DNA of 39,962 bases from Caldisericales bacterium (GTDB lineage: Bacteria > Caldisericota > Caldisericia > JAAYUI01): positions 1 through 39,962 of the forward strand of contig JAAYUI010000017.1 of NCBI GenBank assembly GCA_012517765.1, given 5' to 3'. Of this stretch, positions 1 to 8,326 are shown in pieces. Position 1 is the stretch's first letter; every line of letters starts with the position of its first letter. The notes beneath the pieces were generated by a model. That model made no database searches. It was not told the origin of the DNA and saw only the letters and a list, made by a program, of their open reading frames with translations. A program made the translations under genes and the position numbers.

Positions 1-92
1 GCGTCAATATCCAATGCAAACAGCTTGGTCAGTTCTCTGAATTTGTCCTCTGAGATTCTTCCATGAAAGACATACTTGTTTTTGTATTTCAC
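1..92 (-). CDS. IS1595-like transposase, N-terminal fragment (runs off the window)
   Basis: Read on the minus strand from a GTG at 92, the sequence encodes about 30 residues, including GRISEDKFRELTKLFALDID. From memory this resembles the start of IS1595-family (ISXO2-like DDE) transposases, which open with a basic stretch followed by RISExKFRxLxxLFxLDLxA. The rest of the gene lies outside the window, so it could be an intact element or a remnant. No terminal inverted repeat was recognised between here and the next gene. The start codon is uncertain; a stop lies in frame 14 codons upstream of the GTG. Confidence 0.5.
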   Translation of the reverse strand, partial: MKYKNKYVFHGRISEDKFRELTKLFALDID

Positions 93-127
93 AGCTACTC
101 TTATAGGACAGGTTGGATTGGTTAGCT

Positions 128-139
128 AGGCTTAAGCCT
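128..139. repeat. 12-bp perfect palindrome
   Basis: AGGCTTAAGCCT is self-complementary with no loop. It sits between the transposase fragment and the RHS gene in an otherwise featureless 163-bp gap. It could be an operator or part of the end of the insertion element. Nothing else supports a function. Confidence 0.4.
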
Positions 140-255
140 TAACAAAATCCAGACATCGAATTGATATTTGGTTCATTATTGATTAATCCAGGATAATTGA
201 TGCTACTGGGAAACAGATTTATGTTTATTCATAAAAATAACATTGGGGGTGGGAT

Positions 256-510
256 ATGCGTAAATTTGTTGTTCCGGCGATGGCGATCATTTTGATGTTT
301 TCACAAGTCAATTTTGTAGTGAGCAAGGATAATGGCAATGTTTCAAGCACTCAGCCACAAATAACTAGTGTGGTGCCTCCATCGACATTGAGCCAGAGTA
401 TTTACAATCTTTCATCAATAAATAGTGGTTTTTTGGCATCTAACACATTCTATGTGTTGGATAACAAGAATTTTAGTTGGGAAAAGAGGATGATAATGGT
501 TTCAAGGTAG
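256..510 (+). CDS. Signal-peptide start of the RHS protein, separated from it by a frameshift
   Basis: This 84-codon frame begins with a Sec signal peptide (MRKF, then a hydrophobic run to about residue 20, VVS) and has a strong G-rich ribosome-binding site (GGGGGTGGGAT) directly before its ATG. It stops just after the downstream 1,905-codon RHS frame opens. The two frames overlap at 477-510 and differ by one base. Adding one base to the A4 run at 482-485 joins them smoothly as SWEKEDDNG. The likeliest reading is one secreted protein starting at 256, interrupted by a homopolymer frameshift. Sequencing error, true mutation, phase variation and programmed slippage all remain possible. Confidence 0.65.
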   Translation: MRKFVVPAMAIILMFSQVNFVVSKDNGNVSSTQPQITSVVPPSTLSQSIYNLSSINSGFLASNTFYVLDNKNFSWEKRMIMVSR

Positions 511-3500
511 GTGTTGGCCAGCAGGCAAAGCTTTTTAGCCTTGGATACAAGGGGCCATCGAAAGTCAAATTTTCAGATGACGACGATGTTTTTGTGAGGG
601 TCGGGACATGCCAAATTGGTGATATTTCAAATTTCTGTGATGACTCGATCACTTATGAAAAGTATTTCCAGCCAGCCGGGAACGTTGATCTCTCCAAAGC
701 AGCAAGAGAAACCAAACAAAACAAAAACGCTGGCATTATAATCAGTATTACTAACGCTTCAGGAAGAGAAGCCATCATCAAACCAGGATCAGCCAAAAAT
801 GAATTTGTAAAAGTGCATACTATGACCATAAATCCTATGGAACCGATGGCTGTAAACCCGGTTGGAACAAACATTCCGACAGTGGCCGATTTTGCATCGC
901 TTGTGAACGATAACGGCCAAGTAACAAAGTACGTCTTTCCAAATTCAAGATTTGATGTAACAAATTATATTGTCCAGGAACCACCGCAGAGTATTGTTTC
1001 CAACACGTATATAAACTATGAGTTTGGCAATTTGCAGAATGTTTACATAACAGAGGCCACTCTTGATTTTTCCAATGTTACTAATTCATGTGTTATTGCA
1101 AATGTTGGGATATTAAATGTTGGCACAAACTGGAATGGGCAAGACATAAGCTGGGAGAACCAACCCCAGGGGAATTTGATAGATACTTTCCAATGCCCAT
1201 CAGGGTGTGGGATTCTTGACATAACAGCTGCCATCAGAGGAGCCAGTAGCACTTCAACAATCATTGGGCTTGGTTTCAAGCAACAAGATATTGCATCCAC
1301 CCTTTGTATTGTAAACCAGCCTTTGCCGGTCATGACAATCAAATACGTCTATTACGAACCAGATGAAACGCTTGGCAGCTATATACAGGCAAACTGGAAT
1401 GGAGACTGCCTCGGAAATGACATTGGCAAAGAACACCAGACATTTTATGAAGAGCTGAACGATGGAAACCACCTCCTGAATACTGCCAACCTGAATTTCA
1501 TTACTGATTTCAGTCCATTCTCGCTGCCGGTCAAAGGGTCATCTGCTTTGTCGATGAATTTCTCGATTACATATAATTCACAATCCTATATTGATACTGG
1601 TGTTGGCTGGGGATGGGTACACAATTACCAGGTGAGATTAACCCCGTGGTGTGAGGATTATCTTATATTGCGTGGATCAACTGGCACACTCACAAGGCTT
1701 GCCAGTCAGGGTACAACCCCCAGATCATGGAGAGCAGAAAAATCGCACCTCATGGCTGAAGAATTTTTTGATGAAGAAAACAACCAGTGGATAAGGCTAC
1801 ACCACAAGGATGGCACAAAGATTGAATTCAAGTTGATGCCAGGTGGCAATTATCTGCCAGTGAAATATCTGGATTGCCAGGGAAGATATTTCTATCTTTA
1901 TTACTCTCCAGAGGGTCTTTTGACCAATGTAAGAAATGATTATTCGAGCAGGAATCTGGAATTCTTCTATTTACCTGGAACAACCAGGTTGGTGAAGATC
2001 AGAGACAATACGACAAACCCAACTGATTGTGAGTTTGAGTATGGAACCTATCCAAGCGGGCTCACTTATCTGAAGAACATAAAACTAAATGGCATCTATG
2101 TTTATGAAAACATTGAATACACTCAGCTTGGAGAAATGAAACCAGAGGGTTTGAATATCGAATACAAACAAGGGGAACCGGGAAAAGTAGAGTTCACAGA
2201 CCACCACATACCGAACAACCAGGAAGAATCAGTGCAAAGATGGCACTGGCGAATTCACCAATCACAAGATTGTCACTACTTTTATGATCAGTACACAACA
2301 AAAACTACTGAGGACAATATATTGGGCATAGGATATAAGGGAGATCCGCTTGAAGAAGTGGTCTGGTGTGACTATCCAACCAATCCTACTTGTGATTTGG
2401 TAAAACTTTGGACCTACACATACAACGATTATGGTGACCTAAAAAGCATCATAAAAGGATGTGAACTCCAGGGCACAACATACACGTATGACTATGAGGT
2501 TGAAGGGTCCCCATCGCACACAGGTCAGGTTGCAAAAGTCCAGTATGATGCTCCATTAAACAAGCAAAGACCAGAGACCACATACGAATATACAGATCAG
2601 TGTGGCAACATGATGAAATCCAAGAATGGGAACGGTTCTGAAACTACCTACGAATATTATGACAATGGATTGCCAAGAAGGGTCAACCATCCAACGGGGG
2701 AGACAAGAGAGATTGAGTATGACGCTTCAAACCAGCCAATAAGGCTGCAATCAACATCTTGTGGTAGTGGGACAATCGAAACCACGATGACATGGACCGA
2801 TGATGGGAAACCCTTGGGAATCAATTATCCAACGGGAGAGAGCTACAATTTCATTTATGACCAGAAGGACAGATTATCGAAAGTCACTGGCACCTATCCG
2901 GCCGAATTCTCGTATAACACGAAAGGACAAATCTCCCAGATTGTTGAGGGCCCAACAGGCCACACAGTTACATCCAGCTTCAATTATGATACAAAAGGGA
3001 GAGTGTCATCGATCACCAAAGATAGCCAGACTTCAAGCTATGAGTACCTGAGTGAAACTGGCCTGTTGAAAAAAGTTACCGATCCTCAAGGCAAAGAAAC
3101 CAACATTTATTACAATGACGATTCAACCATAAAAAAGATTGTTCATCCAGGAAACCGCACCGAAGAGTGGCTCAAAGACCAGAACGGCAGGATAAACAGG
3201 TATGTACCACCGGATGGGCACCTGATTACTCTTGAGTACACTGATAATGGCAGAATAAACAAAGTCTCCTGGGAAGATGGATACTATTTAACGGCCACCT
3301 ATGATGACTGGGGGCGTCCAACAAGATTGACTGATCCCAATGGCAACCATCAGGACCGCACTTACAAGAATCTGACTAATCTGGTCACGTCAACCTCTGA
3401 TGAGATGGGGAAGACAACCAATTACACATACGACAGCGCCGGAAGGATGACCAAGGTTGAAGCACCTAATGGTGCCCAGACAAATCTAACATACAATCCC

Positions 3501-6194
3501 TGCGGCATCTCGGAAGTCGAGAACGATCTGGGGAATTCAGCTAGCTACACCTATGATGATGCAGGCAGAATATCATCTGTTACTGATGCAAAAGGAAAAA
3601 TCTGGTCTTATACCTACCAGGATGGCAACCTCATAAAGAAAACTGATCCGAAAAACCATGAAACGACATACACATACGACGATTGGCAAAGGCCAACAAA
3701 CTTTTACTGGCCAGGAGTCCAGGAACCAGAGGTTTCCGAGTTCACGAACGATGGCCTCAAAACATCGTTTACAAATGGTGAGAGCCAGGAGATGCAGTTC
3801 ACCTATGACCTACTAAAGCGCATGTCAGGTGTCACGCATTCTGACTCCTCGACCATAACCTATGCATTCAGCCAATTGACTGGCGACATTACCTCGATCA
3901 CGGAGCCGCTTGGCACACATTCATTCACCTATGCGGCCAGTGGCGAACTGACAAGATACGTCTCGCCATACAACTGGCAGGTTGACTACGCAAGAGGCAG
4001 CGGTGCTCTCCTGACCTCAAAAACCAATCCCAGGGGAAACTACACATACAGCTATACAAACAGGAGATTGACTGGTTTCAAGCCGCCAGAGCTGCTCAGC
4101 TCGGTGGCGTACCAGTACAATGCCTCGGGCAAGCTCACAAAGAAAACTGTTCCAGGCTTGCAAGATGTAGTCTATGACTACACGCTCAATGATCTTTACA
4201 AGGCCTCGGCGGTTTCTGTTGATTATGGCGCAACAAACAAGTACGACTGGACCTACACATTTGATGATATTGGACAGCGCACCCAGATGCAGGATGCGGA
4301 TGGAACGCACTCATACACATACGACGCGATGGGGCAGGTTACCCAGGTTGTTGATGGTTCTGTCACGACCTCGCTGGTCTATGATGACGCATACAACTGC
4401 TCCTCAAAAACCGTTGGTCTGGTCACAACCTCGTATACCTACAACGCCTCTGACCAGCTGACCCAGAGCAACAACGGAACCGACACAATCGATTATGTGT
4501 ACGACAAGGCAGGAAGGATGACGAGCTTTGGGCCTCACCAGGTCTATTTTGCGCAAGACAAGACTCTCCCCCACTCCCCAATGGTCCTCATCAACTCCAG
4601 ATACAACGACACCACCCCTTCCCTTGGTTATGGTAATAGCAGTTACAACCCCGATACCCCCTCCGCCCCACTTTTGACCCCCGGTTGGACATACCTCACC
4701 TACAACGATGAAGGCCAGGTGACAAAGGTAACAAAGCCAAATGGTGATACTATAGAGTTCACATACTATGCAACAGGCCAGAGGGCAAAGAAGGTGCTCA
4801 AGGTGGGTGAAAACACCACCACCTGGAAATACCACTGGGATGGTGACATCCCAGTCAAGATAGAAAAAGAGGGAGGAGACCCAACATACTTCACATTCAG
4901 GGCACAAGGTGACATCCTCACCATGACATACCAGGACAACACATACTACTACATCACCAACATAAGGGGTGATGTAGTGGCACTACTGGACAGGTATGGC
5001 AATGAAGCAGCAAGCTACAAGTATGACATATATGGCAACCCCACCATCACAAACCCAAACAACCTTCCCAATCCCTTCCTCTACCAGGGAGCATACGCAA
5101 CATTCTATGACAGTGAGTTTGCTATGTATGGAATGGGAGCAAGACACTATGACCCAAAGACCATGAGGTTCATATCAAGAGACTTCAACCATGGCTCACT
5201 CACAAACACCATGTCCCAGAACCTCTACATCCACTGCTACAACAACCCCATAGGCTACAAAGACCCCTCTGGCTTCTCACCCTCCTGTGGTGGACATAGT
5301 AGCTTCAGAGGAAGCAATGATACTGACAACTTTGGACCAGGTGATGATCCAAACCCAAGGCCTGATGGAACACCACCAGAACCCCAACTGACAAAAGAAC
5401 AGCAGGAGCTCTGGGACTGGTGCAAAGATAATGGAATAGAGTTTGCTTCGAAACAACAGTTTGTTACTTTGTGGAATCAAGCTAGTAGTTTAATAAAGGA
5501 ATTACAACAATACAAAGAAGGTCCTAATGGCTATGATTATAATAAATTCGATTTTAAGATTGCTTTCTGGACCTGTTACTGGAATGATAAGGCAAAATTG
5601 GGATTGAACTGGGACAATCTTGTGGATTTTGCAAATTTAATTAAGGCTCAGGCTTATTTGGAAACCCATGTAGGACTTAGTGATCATTCTACTCAAGGAA
5701 TTTTGCAAGTAACACGAGGAACATTAAGTGTTGCAGAGGAGTTAGGCTATTTACCTAGAGGTTTTAGCGGTAAGTATGGTAATAGAATCGGTACAGGAGA
5801 TACTTCGGAGAATGCCGGGTTCTTTGCTGGAATTGCAGTATGGGTTATGGGTCTTAGTGGTAAGCAGCATTATGATCCAAATGATCCTAATGCTGTGTGT
5901 AATAGGGTACCTAAAGGGAGTTTTGAATATAAGAGATTGGATACATGGCTTTCCGAAAGGGCATTGCCAAATGGCACATATAAACCTGCGTTATGGGATG
6001 AAATAAGGGTTAAATCAACAATTGATGGTTATGGTGCTGTTGGTTTTGATATAAATAATAAGGATATTGCTGGTTTGAAAGGTGGTGGTTGGAGACCGCA
6101 CACAAATGCGGTTTGGTCTTTATTGCGAGAAGGTATAAATCCATATTGGTGGAGTAAGGTTGAAGGCACTAAAACACTTGTGAGGTTGCCATGA
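477..6194 (+). CDS. RHS/YD-repeat surface protein with C-terminal lysozyme-like tip
   Basis: A giant protein of the RHS/WapA polymorphic-toxin type, probably secreted through the signal peptide encoded at 256-510. Residues about 165-275 look like a DNRLRE domain. A DUF6531-like N-terminal RHS segment follows near 300-380, then dozens of YD repeats (YTYDxxGR type) from about 600 to 1460. The RHS core (YDIYGNP, GARHYDPKTMRFISRD, ending DPSGF) spans about 1500-1600. After DPSGF the sequence changes to a unique 305-residue tip, as in RHS toxins. Within it, KAQAYLETHVG (Glu1729 as candidate catalytic acid), then TQGILQVT and a later ENAGFFAGIAVWVMGL resemble lysozyme-like lytic transglycosylases. 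The tip is AT-richer than the core. The TTG at 477 has no ribosome-binding site and is probably not the real start. The stop overlaps the next gene by 4 bp. Confidence 0.85.
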   Translation: MGKEDDNGFKVGVGQQAKLFSLGYKGPSKVKFSDDDDVFVRVGTCQIGDISNFCDDSITYEKYFQPAGNVDLSKAARETKQNKNAGIIISITNASGREAIIKPGSAKNEFVKVHTMTINPMEPMAVNPVGTNIPTVADFASLVNDNGQVTKYVFPNSRFDVTNYIVQEPPQSIVSNTYINYEFGNLQNVYITEATLDFSNVTNSCVIANVGILNVGTNWNGQDISWENQPQGNLIDTFQCPSGCGILDITAAIRGASSTSTIIGLGFKQQDIASTLCIVNQPLPVMTIKYVYYEPDETLGSYIQANWNGDCLGNDIGKEHQTFYEELNDGNHLLNTANLNFITDFSPFSLPVKGSSALSMNFSITYNSQSYIDTGVGWGWVHNYQVRLTPWCEDYLILRGSTGTLTRLASQGTTPRSWRAEKSHLMAEEFFDEENNQWIRLHHKDGTKIEFKLMPGGNYLPVKYLDCQGRYFYLYYSPEGLLTNVRNDYSSRNLEFFYLPGTTRLVKIRDNTTNPTDCEFEYGTYPSGLTYLKNIKLNGIYVYENIEYTQLGEMKPEGLNIEYKQGEPGKVEFTDHHIPNNQEESVQRWHWRIHQSQDCHYFYDQYTTKTTEDNILGIGYKGDPLEEVVWCDYPTNPTCDLVKLWTYTYNDYGDLKSIIKGCELQGTTYTYDYEVEGSPSHTGQVAKVQYDAPLNKQRPETTYEYTDQCGNMMKSKNGNGSETTYEYYDNGLPRRVNHPTGETREIEYDASNQPIRLQSTSCGSGTIETTMTWTDDGKPLGINYPTGESYNFIYDQKDRLSKVTGTYPAEFSYNTKGQISQIVEGPTGHTVTSSFNYDTKGRVSSITKDSQTSSYEYLSETGLLKKVTDPQGKETNIYYNDDSTIKKIVHPGNRTEEWLKDQNGRINRYVPPDGHLITLEYTDNGRINKVSWEDGYYLTATYDDWGRPTRLTDPNGNHQDRTYKNLTNLVTSTSDEMGKTTNYTYDSAGRMTKVEAPNGAQTNLTYNPCGISEVENDLGNSASYTYDDAGRISSVTDAKGKIWSYTYQDGNLIKKTDPKNHETTYTYDDWQRPTNFYWPGVQEPEVSEFTNDGLKTSFTNGESQEMQFTYDLLKRMSGVTHSDSSTITYAFSQLTGDITSITEPLGTHSFTYAASGELTRYVSPYNWQVDYARGSGALLTSKTNPRGNYTYSYTNRRLTGFKPPELLSSVAYQYNASGKLTKKTVPGLQDVVYDYTLNDLYKASAVSVDYGATNKYDWTYTFDDIGQRTQMQDADGTHSYTYDAMGQVTQVVDGSVTTSLVYDDAYNCSSKTVGLVTTSYTYNASDQLTQSNNGTDTIDYVYDKAGRMTSFGPHQVYFAQDKTLPHSPMVLINSRYNDTTPSLGYGNSSYNPDTPSAPLLTPGWTYLTYNDEGQVTKVTKPNGDTIEFTYYATGQRAKKVLKVGENTTTWKYHWDGDIPVKIEKEGGDPTYFTFRAQGDILTMTYQDNTYYYITNIRGDVVALLDRYGNEAASYKYDIYGNPTITNPNNLPNPFLYQGAYATFYDSEFAMYGMGARHYDPKTMRFISRDFNHGSLTNTMSQNLYIHCYNNPIGYKDPSGFSPSCGGHSSFRGSNDTDNFGPGDDPNPRPDGTPPEPQLTKEQQELWDWCKDNGIEFASKQQFVTLWNQASSLIKELQQYKEGPNGYDYNKFDFKIAFWTCYWNDKAKLGLNWDNLVDFANLIKAQAYLETHVGLSDHSTQGILQVTRGTLSVAEELGYLPRGFSGKYGNRIGTGDTSENAGFFAGIAVWVMGLSGKQHYDPNDPNAVCNRVPKGSFEYKRLDTWLSERALPNGTYKPALWDEIRVKSTIDGYGAVGFDINNKDIAGLKGGGWRPHTNAVWSLLREGINPYWWSKVEGTKTLVRLP

Positions 6195-7372
6195 AGAGAT
6201 TAATTGCAATCGTTTTAGTCTTGTTTGTAATTTTGCCTCAAATGGCATGCAACAACTATGAAGACAAAACTAAAAATAATATGCTCACTGAAATAACTTC
6301 ATCAAACATACCAAGACCAATGATATACAAGAAGATCAACAATATAGCAGGCTCTGAATGGATTTCCAATCCGTTCAAATCAAAAAAAGAAGGATTAACA
6401 AAATATTGGGAATATACTATCGGCCGGGAGGGTTCTTACACTAATTTTTTGATCAAGTCATTGCCTGGCGGTTGGCTGATAGATTCAAATTATATTTTGT
6501 ATGGATTATTGTTAAAAGGGATGATTTTGCCATTGGATGGCAAGTTTATGGAATATGCCGATCTACCAATTGGCCCCACAGATGGGGCACTGGTGTTTGG
6601 TAGTCAATATTTTCAGGGTACAAACCCAATACAATGCTGGGATTTGAAGAGCAGGGAAATCGTTTGGAGTAATTTAAGTTGCCCACCTGATCTGTACAAT
6701 TGGTCTTACCTAAAAGGTAACAAATTAATCAGTGTGTATTCAACAGATAAATGTTATATCTATATATTAGAACAAGCAAATGGTGAGGTTTTATGGGGAT
6801 TAGAGTCCAGCGCAGAATATCAAGCAACTCAATCAATATTGAATAATTCAACACTTTTTGTTGTCCTAAGCGCAAAAAACTTGGATAATAAAAATACTTT
6901 AGTCTCAATAAATATTGAGACTAAAACCATAAAAACATTATCTTGTAACTCAATCACAGATATAATAAATCTTGGCAAGAGAATCTTTATTCTTGAAGGT
7001 GGTAACAGCTTGATCGAGCTGGATTATGAAAAAATGAATGAGATCCATAAATATCAAGTACCAGAAACTGTGAAATTATCTCCGATTGCTGGTAAAATAT
7101 TACTTAAAAATAATCAGGAAAGTCGTTTTTATTTGTTCAATCCTGATACCGGCATGGAAAAGGATTTGTCTTCAATAAATGCAATTACAATCAATTCATC
7201 CCTCGTCATTGAAGATCAAAAACAGCTCCGTGGTGTTGACCCTGACACACTGGAAACCCTATGGTGGATAGACAAAAAGGGTCTTGGAGAGAATGCTCAT
7301 GTTGCCTGGCTTGACTGGCGTGGAGTTTGTGTTGTTTCTGACACCAAAATAATGTGCTTCGGCCAAAAATGA
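6191..7372 (+). CDS. Putative lipoprotein with PQQ-like propeller; candidate immunity protein of the RHS tip
   Basis: 393 residues starting with a lipoprotein-like signal (MKRLIAIV...PQMAC, Cys20; the -3 residue is Gln, not the usual Leu). The body has WD40/PQQ-like blades, seen as repeated phrases such as CWDLKSREIVW, YILEQANGEVLWGLES and VDPDTLETLWW. The ATG overlaps the RHS stop (ATGA), so the two are translationally coupled, and both the RHS tip and this gene share the same AT-rich composition. Immunity proteins of peptidoglycan-cleaving toxins act outside the cytoplasm, so a membrane-anchored lipoprotein directly behind a lysozyme-like tip fits that role. However, similar propellers are common in this window, so it may simply belong to that family. 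The immunity role is inference. Confidence 0.65.
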   Translation: MKRLIAIVLVLFVILPQMACNNYEDKTKNNMLTEITSSNIPRPMIYKKINNIAGSEWISNPFKSKKEGLTKYWEYTIGREGSYTNFLIKSLPGGWLIDSNYILYGLLLKGMILPLDGKFMEYADLPIGPTDGALVFGSQYFQGTNPIQCWDLKSREIVWSNLSCPPDLYNWSYLKGNKLISVYSTDKCYIYILEQANGEVLWGLESSAEYQATQSILNNSTLFVVLSAKNLDNKNTLVSINIETKTIKTLSCNSITDIINLGKRIFILEGGNSLIELDYEKMNEIHKYQVPETVKLSPIAGKILLKNNQESRFYLFNPDTGMEKDLSSINAITINSSLVIEDQKQLRGVDPDTLETLWWIDKKGLGENAHVAWLDWRGVCVVSDTKIMCFGQK

Positions 7373-7648
7373 TTAACCTCCAATCAGTCTTTATCCTCCC
7401 CTCCCTCCACTTTTGAAGATGCCCCGGCAGAATGCGGGCTGAATGAAGAAGTGCTGAAGCTTGCCACAACATTAAAACAACTTTCAGGATTGGAGAAGCA
7501 TTTCGCATACATGGAGAATACTATTTGAATATGGAAGAAAATTTCAGTATCTGATATACAATAATTTACATGAAGGATCAGTTTGTGTAGAGAAAGGGTG
7601 TTTCAAAACTGGCACAATCCAATTTTGAAATATTTGGGGTGAGCGAAT
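7373..7648. other. Gap with an open remnant of about 50 codons
   Basis: Directly after the lipoprotein stop the same frame stays open to a TGA at 7526-7528. It includes a plausible amphipathic helix (EEVLKLATTLKQLSGLEKHF), but has no start codon with a ribosome-binding site. It may be the 3' end of a gene lost when the RHS tip cassette was exchanged. From 7529 to 7635 I see nothing. GGGGTGAG at 7636-7643 is the ribosome-binding site of the next gene. Confidence 0.3.
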
Positions 7649-8239
7649 TTGGACATTATAAAAACACATCGCATAACTCTTTTTGGAAAAACCGACAAGT
7701 ACGACATAGTCCTAAAACCTTTAAATGATGAGCATCTTCCGCTTTTATACAAATGGTGTGCTGACCCCGAGGTTTTATATTGGACTGAGGGTGGTGAAGA
7801 TACCGATCTTTCCTATGACAAAGAGACAGTACATGCTATCTATGGCGGAGTTTCGCAGAATGCATACTGTTTTTTGATAGAGGCAAACGGCGTTCCCATT
7901 GGAGAGGGCTGGCTTCAAAAAATGAATTTGCCTGAAATTTTGGCCATGTATCCAAAAACGCTTGATGTTCGAAGGATCGACATGTCTATTGGCGAAAAAG
8001 ACTATTGGAACCAGGGCATTGGATCGCAGTTCGTACGCATAATGGTTGAATTTGCTTTTGCTAGCGAGCATGTTGATGTTTTGCACTGCATATGCGGGGA
8101 CTACAACAAGCGCAGCCAACATGTGTTTGAGAAAAACGGTTTTACCCTCATGCAGATGGGTAAAATGCTCCAGCCACAAGAAGAACAACTTGAATGTCAT
8201 TATGTTCTTACAGCACCAGAATATTTCAAACAAAAATAA
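7649..8239 (+). CDS. GNAT-family N-acetyltransferase (AAC(6')-like type)
   Basis: 196 residues with a GNAT fold of the Acetyltransf_8/RimJ-like type. It has an early LKPLNDEHLPLLYKW segment, a central VDMSIGE-like strand (RRIDMSIGEKDYWNQGIGS) giving the acetyl-CoA loop (NQGIGSQFVR), and a C-terminal NKRSQHVFEKNGF helix-strand typical of the family. Aminoglycoside 6'-acetyltransferases and siderophore or protein acetyltransferases share this layout, so the substrate cannot be named. The TTG start is chosen because GGGGTGAG lies six bases upstream and no ATG fits. It appears to be a single-gene unit between the RHS island and the esterase gene. Cytoplasmic, with no signal peptide. Confidence 0.75.
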   Translation: MDIIKTHRITLFGKTDKYDIVLKPLNDEHLPLLYKWCADPEVLYWTEGGEDTDLSYDKETVHAIYGGVSQNAYCFLIEANGVPIGEGWLQKMNLPEILAMYPKTLDVRRIDMSIGEKDYWNQGIGSQFVRIMVEFAFASEHVDVLHCICGDYNKRSQHVFEKNGFTLMQMGKMLQPQEEQLECHYVLTAPEYFKQK

Positions 8240-8326
8240 AAAGACACCATGTACTTGAAAAACCAAACCAGCTTATTGTTGTATGAATAATTTCAAAGAG
8301 GTGCCTCAAAAACAATTCCCCCGAGT

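Noticed and set aside
4404-4907. 167-codon minus-strand frame inside the RHS gene
   Set aside because: Antisense of the YD repeats; Val/Gly-rich reverse translation with no ribosome-binding site.
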